A stretch of 64,000 nt of DNA from Oasisia sp. SBJ-2009. Its lineage: Eukaryota > Annelida > Polychaeta > Sabellida > Siboglinidae. The stretch is taken from assembly GCA_964017155.1 (NCBI GenBank), contig OZ024854.1, positions 16,457,055 through 16,521,054 of the forward strand. The letters run 5' to 3'. This document shows, in pieces, positions 57,367 to 64,000 of the stretch (the first letter of the stretch is position 1; the number at the start of each line of letters is the position of its first letter). Position numbers and translations under genes: made by a program. The notes below the pieces were generated by a model. The model saw only the letters and a list, made by a program, of their open reading frames with translations, did not search any database and was not told the DNA's origin.

Positions 57367-59500
57367 ATGGGCAAGAATGCGTAAGAGCGCCAGCGAGAGA
57401 GGCGGTTGCGGTTGAAACAAGATGCCACAGAATATGATAAATACAAAAAACGAGACAGAGAAAGGAAAAACGCTGCCCGGAAAAACTTAACACCAGGTGA
57501 ACTAAAGAAATTGAGAGCAAGGACTTAATAGCAGTGAAGAAATATCGTACTGGTGATATCACAGACGGTACACAACAACTACAATGCTACAAATACGGAA
57601 ATAGTGCATCACTAAATAAAGCTAAGTCGCGGGTGTTAAAGGCCTTACCAAAAAGCCCAAGGAAACGAGCAACTGTCCTTAAAGCGATCGCTTGCGACAT
57701 ATTAGATGTACATGTGGTTAACCAGCCAAGCCGCATACTACCCCAAGGAACAGTAGACACAGTCCTGGCGTTCCACCAGAACGATGCATTTTCGCGTGTG
57801 ATGCCAGGAAAGGCCGACTGTATTCAAATGGTGAAAAAATGACAAAGCAGAAAAGACATTTGACAATGACTTTATATGAGGCATACTGTTGTTTCAAAGC
57901 TGACCATCCACAAATCAACATAGGAAAATCAAAGTTCGCTGAATGATGTCCGAAGTGGATCTTTTTGTCATCACAAATGCCCTATAACGTGTGTGGCTGC
58001 AGATATCACGAGAATGTCTTTCTTCTTCTCTAGGCACTTCATCGAAAATATCCTGATGTCGTTCCACTCTATTCCAAAGAACTTTTCTCAGCCAGATGCA
58101 AGTGCAATGTCACCAGTGAGGAATGCATGTCCAACAATTGTGAAACATGTTCTGACGCCACTCTCTTCAACCAAGTGTTCCGAGAAGTAGTCGAAGAAGA
58201 CCCCACCTTCAGGTGGTATCAATGGGTAGAAGAAAACGGCTTCTTGAAAAAGGCAACGAGGCATGGTTCGACAACAGATGCATTCGATGAGCGTGCTGGT
58301 CAACTCCCGAAATTCCTCTGGCACTCGTTCATCAGAGAGAAACAGGCCACTTCCTACAACGACTCGACATCGGAGGCCTTGGAATCAGATAGCAACAGAT
58401 GCCTACTTCAAATGGACTTTGCAGAGAATTTCACTTGCACATGGCAGGATGAAATTCAAAGCGCACACTGGAAGCAAATGCAAGTTACTGTCTACACAGT
58501 TATGGTGTACCACCGTGGACACAATCTGTCATACGTCATAGTAAGCGACTACTGTGAACACGAAAAGTCTGCTATGACAGCATTCACCTCCCAGATCACG
58601 GACGTGATCAAGTCCGAAATGCCTAGTGTTGGGGTCGTTGACGTTTGGACAGATGGACCGTCAAGCCAATACAAAAACAAATACATTTCCGCACTTCTCT
58701 TCAAACTCCAGGAAATCCATGGGTTGCAAATATAGTGGAACTATTTCGCTACGTCACACGGAAAAGGTCCGAATGACGCACTCGGAGGTAATGTGAAAAG
58801 AATGGCACATCGCTTGACTATGGCCAGAACTGTCATAGTCAATAATGCAGAATCCGTTGCCACTGCAGTCAGATCCTGCGAAACTAATATCCATGTACAC
58901 GTCGTGGATGAAGCAGCAATCCAGCAGAAGTGTCAAGATGTTGGTACCGAAGTCCCCTGGAATGGTCTACAAACATTCCAAGGAACAATTACAACACATT
59001 CCTTGAAACCTCTCGACAAGGACACAATTCAATTGAAATTTTACACAAGTGCTGACGAATACCGCAATCTTCCTGTACGTCATAATCTGCAGAATTCCTT
59101 CACAGGTCCAAGTGCCACACTCAGTGTAACCGCTGCTATCCAAGTGAGACCTCAACCTGTCGCAGGTCCAAGTGCCACCCCCAGTGTCACCGCTGCTAAC
59201 CAAGTGAGACCTCAACCCATCGCAGGTCCAAGTTCCATAACAAATTCTAAAAAAAAAACGAAGTTATTAAATCCCACGCCAGCACCTAAACATTCTAAAA
59301 TCAGAAAGGAGCCTGATAATACCGATAACGATGATTTATTCGGGTAATGCGGCCATTACTATGGCTCTTTATCTGACCCAAAATCAACGGACGAATGGAT
59401 CGAGTGCCAAAAATGCCGCATTTGGCTAAATGAATCTTGTGGCGAAGACTGCGGGGTAATAGATGATGATGAACGTTATACCTGCTTACCCTGTCTTTAA
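57367..59500 (+). pseudogene. DDE-like transposase with PHD-like tail (frameshifted)
   Basis: Begins MGKNA and, after a stop, a basic region EYDKYKKRDRERKNAARKNL. Later frames carry KYPDVVPLYSKELF and a longest intact piece (58127-58735) with LLQMDFAENFTCTWQDEIQ, VYTVMVYHRGHNLSYVIVSD and VVDVWTDGPSSQYKNKY, followed after a TAG by NYFATSHGKGPNDALGGNVK. Invariant acidic residues in MDFAEN and WTDGPSSQ have the look of a DDE/RNase-H fold nuclease. After a Ser/Thr-rich linker the frame stops at 59345, then continues in frame into CGHYYGSLSDPKSTDEWIEC and CGVIDDDERYTCLPC, a PHD-like finger. Proteins with this DFAEN/SHGKG signature are widespread in aquatic invertebrates. Confidence 0.6.
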
Positions 59501-59631
59501 AGGATGTTGGTGGACTCGTAATTTTTGTCAGTTCTGTGTGTGCGTTATCCCTATGACCACCATTCAAACTTCAGTAGGTTGTGGAACATTCACAACAATG
59601 CCTATATTTGAGGACTAGTATCCGTTAGTAC

Positions 59632-59697
59632 TGTAGAATCGGCCAGAAGCCATTGTGACTTTCCAGATGGTTGCAACGGCTTCTGGCCGATTCTACA
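59632..59697. repeat. Inverted repeat, 24-bp arms with one mismatch
   Basis: The arms TGTAGAATCGGCCAGAAGCC... (59632-59655) and 59674-59697 pair with one mismatch around an 18-nt spacer. It lies just after the transposase relic and could be a terminator-like or structural end of that element. Confidence 0.8.
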
Positions 59698-60361
59698 ATA
59701 TACTATTGGTGACGACCACTTTCATGTTGAAGCAGAGGATAAGTTGAATATTTTTTGGTTGAGTTTGTTTGATGATCTGTTTATAGTTCAAAAGTTCTTT
59801 GTTTCGTTTGTCTGAGTAGTTTTCGTGTCTAAGCTGTTAACTCGGTTTTTATTTTGAATAAAAGATTGAGAATCACAGTTTGTTTTAATGGTAAATGTAT
59901 CGATATGACGGAATTACAGCATCTGTAATTCCGTCACGTGACGGAATTACATTGGGTAAGGGAGTTATTAATCTATGAAAGGTAAAGATATTTTGATATC
60001 CAAGTACAACCGAGACATTTACAACTATATCAATACCTACTTAAACTATTCATGTGGGTTTGGTATGTTTAAAATATAATATGGAGCAGGAATTTAAGAA
60101 AGTGTACTTTATCTCCAAAAGCTATGTCACAGAGTGTAATTCCGTCACAGTAACCTTCTCACCAACTCATCCCTGCAGGCCACGTAATATTATGTATATA
60201 AGCTTTAAAACATGAAAATTAAGCTTATATACATGGGCTTGAACAACAGTTCTTCACATTCGTCAATATAATGAGCAAATATTTCTAGTTGGATTATGCC
60301 TATTTGGGGAATTACGGTAATTCCATCACAATGGAATTCATGATATGCAGAGTTATTTTAT

Positions 60362-61020
60362 GATTTGGTAGTATATCCAGGAATCACTCCTGATGTTCAT
60401 GCGTATCTTTACAAATGCATATGTCAACCCACGGTAATATACGGTTTAGAATGCATGTGCAGCACCGCCATCAAAGTGCGACGACTTGATAGATTAATTA
60501 AAGTCTTGGATTAAGTAAACGATCACACAATAGACCTTTACTTAAAGCACTGAACATTGAAAAAGTAGAGGATATTGTAAACAGAAATGTGTTACCCTTG
60601 TACAATAGAATTCTTTATGGTGTGACCGTACCTGTGACCCTGCTGGGCGGGTTACCCACTAAGTGAGCTATTGATTCTCAATATATATCTAAAACTAGTG
60701 TGCCAAACAATGACGGTCATGTTGACTCAATTAGACACCTTTTATTTACAGATAATTTTACCAGGCCGTATTAACATGAACATATTTTAGTTCATCTCTT
60801 AACCATTGCATTCTAATATATTACGTGGCTTTTTAAAGTGATAATACACAATATACACTGAGTTTTGCTTATTATATCTTGCTTGTATGTATTATTGCTA
60901 TATATTTTATTAGACTTTTATTCTTCACCATGTGTTTTTATATGTGAATATATGTATGGATATGAATGCATAGTTAATGTTTCTTCTCCGGCAACGGACG
61001 CTGAATAAATTAATAATAAG
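60362..61020 (+). pseudogene. LINE 3' end relic
   Basis: Reads PGITPDVHAYLYKCICQPTV then IYGLECMCSTAIKVRRLDRL, the post-RT region of a LINE in plus orientation, followed by a degraded 3' region ending in a TTAATAATAAGAAGAAG tail at about 61025. Confidence 0.55.
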
Positions 61021-61026
61021 AAGAAG

Positions 61027-61330
61027 AGCTACCCCAACAACAAACCATGTTTCAATACATGTATCAAATACAAGAACAAATACAAGGCGAGGTATAGCGA
61101 ATAAAAAGCAATCAAAACAGACATGGCCTATTATCGGGACAAGCTAGAGAAGATTCTCACCAACAACAAATCCAGGAACATCTGGCAGGGTCTGAAATTC
61201 ATCTTCAACTACAAGCAGTGTTCCAAAATTATTGACATTGCTGATACTAGAGACTAATATGCTTCTTTTATCCTATCTTTCCAGACGAAGTTCCATCATT
61301 TGTTCTCTGTGAATAAACGGATGTACACAA
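61027..61330 (+). pseudogene. LINE linker-region relic
   Basis: Plus-strand NKYKARYSE-KAIKTDMAY then NNKSRNIWQGLKFIFNYKQC resemble the segment between endonuclease and RT of CR1-like LINEs. It is short and broken. Confidence 0.4.
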
Positions 61331-61377
61331 AATAGACGAGTTCTTATCTATGATGGAACTGCGTACTGATAATTAAT

Positions 61378-63390
61378 ATGATACTGGTATATCCTGGGCC
61401 TGGTTCAAGTTATGGGCCGACTTCGATTGAGCTACGCGAGTTTTGTGATCAACAATTGCGCAAGGACCTATCTCGCAATGCCGGAGGCTCACTCACTCAC
61501 CTTGCCGTAGAAGACGTCCTCAAGGCCACCAAACGTCTCGCTGTGCGTGAAGAAAATATCATGGTGGCACGCGTTACACTGCATGACATGCCGCAGGATC
61601 ACGACGAGCCAGTTCGAGCATTCGGTGCAAGACTCCGCGGACAAGCTGGAGTATGTAAATTCATCATCGAATGTCCACACTGCAAACACGATGTGAACTA
61701 CACCGAACCAGTCCTCTGTGACAGTGTTACCCGCGGGCTCGCAGACCAGGACATACAACTGGACATAATGGGGGACCGCAACCAGAACATGAAGCTCGAG
61801 GAAATATTCCACTTTGTGGAAGCAAAGGAATCCGGCAAGCGCTCTGCCTCACGGCTCCTTCACGCCCAGACTCAAGGAGCTGAGGCTGCTAGCAGCTCTT
61901 ACTGGCGGCACAAGAAGGAAAGCCTAATCAGCAAACACGACAACGCCGCTGATTCTATCGAGAATCCCGACCTATGCACCTACTGTGGCAAGAAAGGACA
62001 CGGAGCGAGGTCCCACGTGAAACTCCGCCAGAAGGAATGCACTGCCTACGGTCACACCTGTAAACGCTGTGGCAAGAATAATCACTTCGAGCATGTCTGC
62101 CTTGCCAGCAAGAGGAACACTTCAAGGTCGGCCAGTGATGAACATGAAGGAGCGGTATTCGATTCTCTCTGCACCGCGTCAGATGAAGTCAGCTTTCCCA
62201 AAGTCATCAGCTTGGACCACCACCTCTACAGTCGTCTATCTGACACATGGACCAGGACACATTCCAAACCACAGCCATTCGCCGATCTGACTGTCAGCAC
62301 ATCGCCGGACGACTACAGCGATCTTGGGTTCAATGTCAACATCAAGCCAAAGTCGGCCATTGTCTCCTGCATGGCTGACACAGGCTGTCAAAGTTGTCTC
62401 TCTGGCATGAAGACCATCTCGCGCCTCGGAATCGGCACTAACAAACTCATCCCGGTAACACTTAAGATGCATGCTGCCAACAACAAAGGGATCAGAATTC
62501 TAGGAGCAGTCATCTCAGAATCTCAGGCAAGGACAACGATGGGAACAAATTGGAGACACGACAGGTCACGCACGTCACCGATAGCTCTGACAAGTTCTTC
62601 CTCAGCAGAGAGGCCTGCATCGAGTTGGATATCCACCACATTCCCGTCTGTGGGCGAGATGGAACGATCCCCAGAAACAGTCTCGGCTATCAAGGATAAC
62701 AATACCGAGAGTGACAGCAGCCTCACGTCAGACTGCGACTGCCTGCGGCGCGAGACGCCTCCACCACTACCCACAACCCGGCCATTACCAGCTACAACAG
62801 CCAACCGCGAGAAGCTACGCCAATTCATCCTGGAGACTTACGGCTCGAGCACGTTCAACACATGTGAACACCAGCCATTGCCAATGATGGACGGGCCACC
62901 ACTGCACCTCATGATAGACCCAGACGCGAAGCCCGTGGCACATCATACGCCAATTCCAGTTCCAATCCACTGGCAGGAGGACGTCAAAGCAGGACTCGAC
63001 CGTGATGTCAGGCTGGGCGTACTCGAACCAGTACCTGTAGGAGAGCCGGTGACATGGTGCCATCGCATGGTTGTATGCGCGAAGAAAAATGGGAAACCTC
63101 GGCGGACGGTTGATATGCAACCCCTCAACCAGCATGCAATCAGGGAAACCCACCACACACAGTCACCTTTCCACCAGGCACGGTCAGTACCACCAGGTAC
63201 ACTCAAAACCGTGTTTGACGCATGGAACGGGTACCACAGCGTCCCACTGAAAAGATTCATTCATCACACCATGGGGAAGATACAGATACCGCACAGCGCC
63301 CCAAGGATACATCGCCTGAGGGGATGGCTACTCAAAGCGTTTCGACGAAATCGTATCGGACTTCCCCAACAAGACCAAGTGCATCGATGA
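61378..63390 (+). CDS. Gag-protease-RT polyprotein part of the second Gypsy copy
   Basis: 670-codon frame. Conserved blocks are LHDMPQDHDEPVRAFGARLRG (gag), CTYCGKKGHG...CTAYGHTCKRCGKNNHFEHVC (nucleocapsid), MADTGCQSCLSG (protease; Asp-Thr-Gly) and LGVLEPVPVGEPVTWCHRMVV plus VFDAWNGYHSVPL (RT). The start codon at 61378 is artificial because the N-terminal finger and gag start of the first copy are missing. The protease C-terminal part departs from copy 1 after GAVISESQARTT, pointing to a pair of compensating or local frameshifts near 62520-62640. Confidence 0.8.
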   Translation: MILVYPGPGSSYGPTSIELREFCDQQLRKDLSRNAGGSLTHLAVEDVLKATKRLAVREENIMVARVTLHDMPQDHDEPVRAFGARLRGQAGVCKFIIECPHCKHDVNYTEPVLCDSVTRGLADQDIQLDIMGDRNQNMKLEEIFHFVEAKESGKRSASRLLHAQTQGAEAASSSYWRHKKESLISKHDNAADSIENPDLCTYCGKKGHGARSHVKLRQKECTAYGHTCKRCGKNNHFEHVCLASKRNTSRSASDEHEGAVFDSLCTASDEVSFPKVISLDHHLYSRLSDTWTRTHSKPQPFADLTVSTSPDDYSDLGFNVNIKPKSAIVSCMADTGCQSCLSGMKTISRLGIGTNKLIPVTLKMHAANNKGIRILGAVISESQARTTMGTNWRHDRSRTSPIALTSSSSAERPASSWISTTFPSVGEMERSPETVSAIKDNNTESDSSLTSDCDCLRRETPPPLPTTRPLPATTANREKLRQFILETYGSSTFNTCEHQPLPMMDGPPLHLMIDPDAKPVAHHTPIPVPIHWQEDVKAGLDRDVRLGVLEPVPVGEPVTWCHRMVVCAKKNGKPRRTVDMQPLNQHAIRETHHTQSPFHQARSVPPGTLKTVFDAWNGYHSVPLKRFIHHTMGKIQIPHSAPRIHRLRGWLLKAFRRNRIGLPQQDQVHR

Positions 63391-63772
63391 CACACTACTG
63401 TGGTCAGACAATCTGGACGATAGTTTCTTCCAAGCATGCAAATGGCTTGACATATGTGGACGGCACGGAATCACCATCAACTCAGAGAAATTCGTATTCG
63501 GTCAGGACATTGTTGAATTCGCCGGTTTCCAAATCACATCAGATAGTGTACAACCATGCAATCGATTCATGAGAACCATCATGGAATTCCCTGTTCCGCG
63601 TAACATCACCGATATCCGCTCCTGGTTCGGACTCGTCAACCAGGTGTCATATGCATTCAGCATGACTGACCGTATGCTACCCTTTAGATCTTTCCTCAAA
63701 CCTGGCACGTCATTCGAATGGGATGACACAAAGACCCAACTTTTCGAAGAATCCAAGGAAATCATCGTCAAT

Positions 63773-63850
<78 letters not shown>

Positions 63851-64000
63851 TATAATATAATCAATATATTTGACAAGACCAGACCAACCTGCCTCGCGAC
63901 AGACTGGTCCAAGACTGGCATCGGATTCTGGCTCTTCCAAAAACACTGCTCATGCACAATGGTTGCTCTGTTCTGCTGCTCCTCGGGATGGAAAATTACA
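63391..64000 (+). pseudogene. RT palm, connection and RNase H start of the second Gypsy copy
   Basis: In other frames: TKCIDDTLLWSDNLDDSFF (active-site box), INSEKFVFGQDIVEFAGF and VPRNITDIRSWFGLVNQVSY. After the (AT)n run comes FDKTRPTCLATDWSKTGIGF, the start of RNase H. In the first copy the corresponding segment is continuous, so the AT run is an insertion or expansion within former coding DNA. Confidence 0.82.
63775..63846. repeat. (AT)n microsatellite inside the second Gypsy pol
   Basis: 72 bp of AT dinucleotides directly after IVNE, followed by degenerate AT-rich sequence to about 63868 before the RNase H similarity resumes. Confidence 0.97.

Larger units (their letters stand above)
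57026..60330 (+). mobile_element. DDE-like DNA transposon of unassigned superfamily with GTGACGGAATTAC motifs
   Basis: The motif GTGACGGAATTAC, in either orientation, occurs at about 57041, 57217, 57242, 59906, 59928, 59938, 60135 and in altered form at 60323, that is, in clusters on both sides of a coding relic (57367-59500). Such clusters look like transposase-binding sites near the ends. Exact termini could not be fixed because no clean inverted ends or target duplication were seen. Confidence 0.6.
61378..64000 (+). mobile_element. Second Ty3/Gypsy copy, 5'-truncated and running off the window
   Basis: Similar in domain order and motifs to 24247-27252 but clearly diverged. No LTR precedes it: homology starts within gag, next to ELREFCDQQLRKDLSRNAGG. 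The first frame (61378-63390) joins gag, protease and the start of RT without the shift seen near 25925 in the first copy. RT then shifts frame near 63270, and an (AT)n run interrupts it at 63775-63846. The element continues beyond the right edge. Confidence 0.85.

Overview
The window is nuclear DNA from an animal, most likely a marine invertebrate and possibly a mollusc or other lophotrochozoan. That placement is an inference from the mix of repeats and the style of the protein relics. The evidence for a metazoan is stronger: split genes with canonical GT/AG introns, a metazoan M-Ras, an animal-type ATP-citrate lyase, AT-rich introns, and a very dense load of decayed transposons. There are no bacterial operons.

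Region 1 (1-7.5 kb) holds the 5' end of ATP-citrate lyase on the minus strand: two coding exons (3441-3563 and 5715-5886) and a likely non-coding first exon ending near 7165. The rest of that gene lies beyond the left edge. Region 2 (7.5-11.7 kb) is repeats: two related THAP-relic elements with TTAA/TA-flanked inverted ends, and a LINE relic. Region 3 (14.7-22.2 kb) is a complete five-exon M-Ras GTPase gene on the minus strand, encoding 196 residues and ending in a CaaX box. A 32-bp minisatellite made of its own exon 4/intron 4 splice-donor junction sits inside it.

Region 4 (23.9-32.4 kb) is a nearly full-length but mutated Ty3/Gypsy-type LTR retrotransposon. It has 178-bp LTRs, a 5-bp target duplication, gag-protease, reverse transcriptase, RNase H and integrase. 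It is interrupted by a 2.2-kb non-autonomous hAT element (8-bp duplication) and by a separate insert within its 3' LTR. The base string just after its 5' LTR is the perfect complement of an internal LTR string starting at a plausible initiator, which points to self-primed (Tf1-like) reverse transcription. The element landed in the 3' end of a minus-strand reading frame for a secreted cysteine-containing protein (32340-33176).

Region 5 (34-64 kb) is a graveyard of mobile DNA: LINE endonuclease and reverse transcriptase fragments of several kinds, a Penelope-type GIY-YIG fragment, two pogo/Tigger-type elements, a Harbinger transposase relic, a THAP-containing multi-part relic, a large DDE-like element with a PHD-like tail and arrays of a GTGACGGAATTAC motif, a solo LTR of the Gypsy family above, and a second, 5'-truncated Gypsy copy that runs off the right edge. 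Four long (AT)n runs punctuate the window. The two host genes M-Ras and ATP-citrate lyase are the only confident functional genes.
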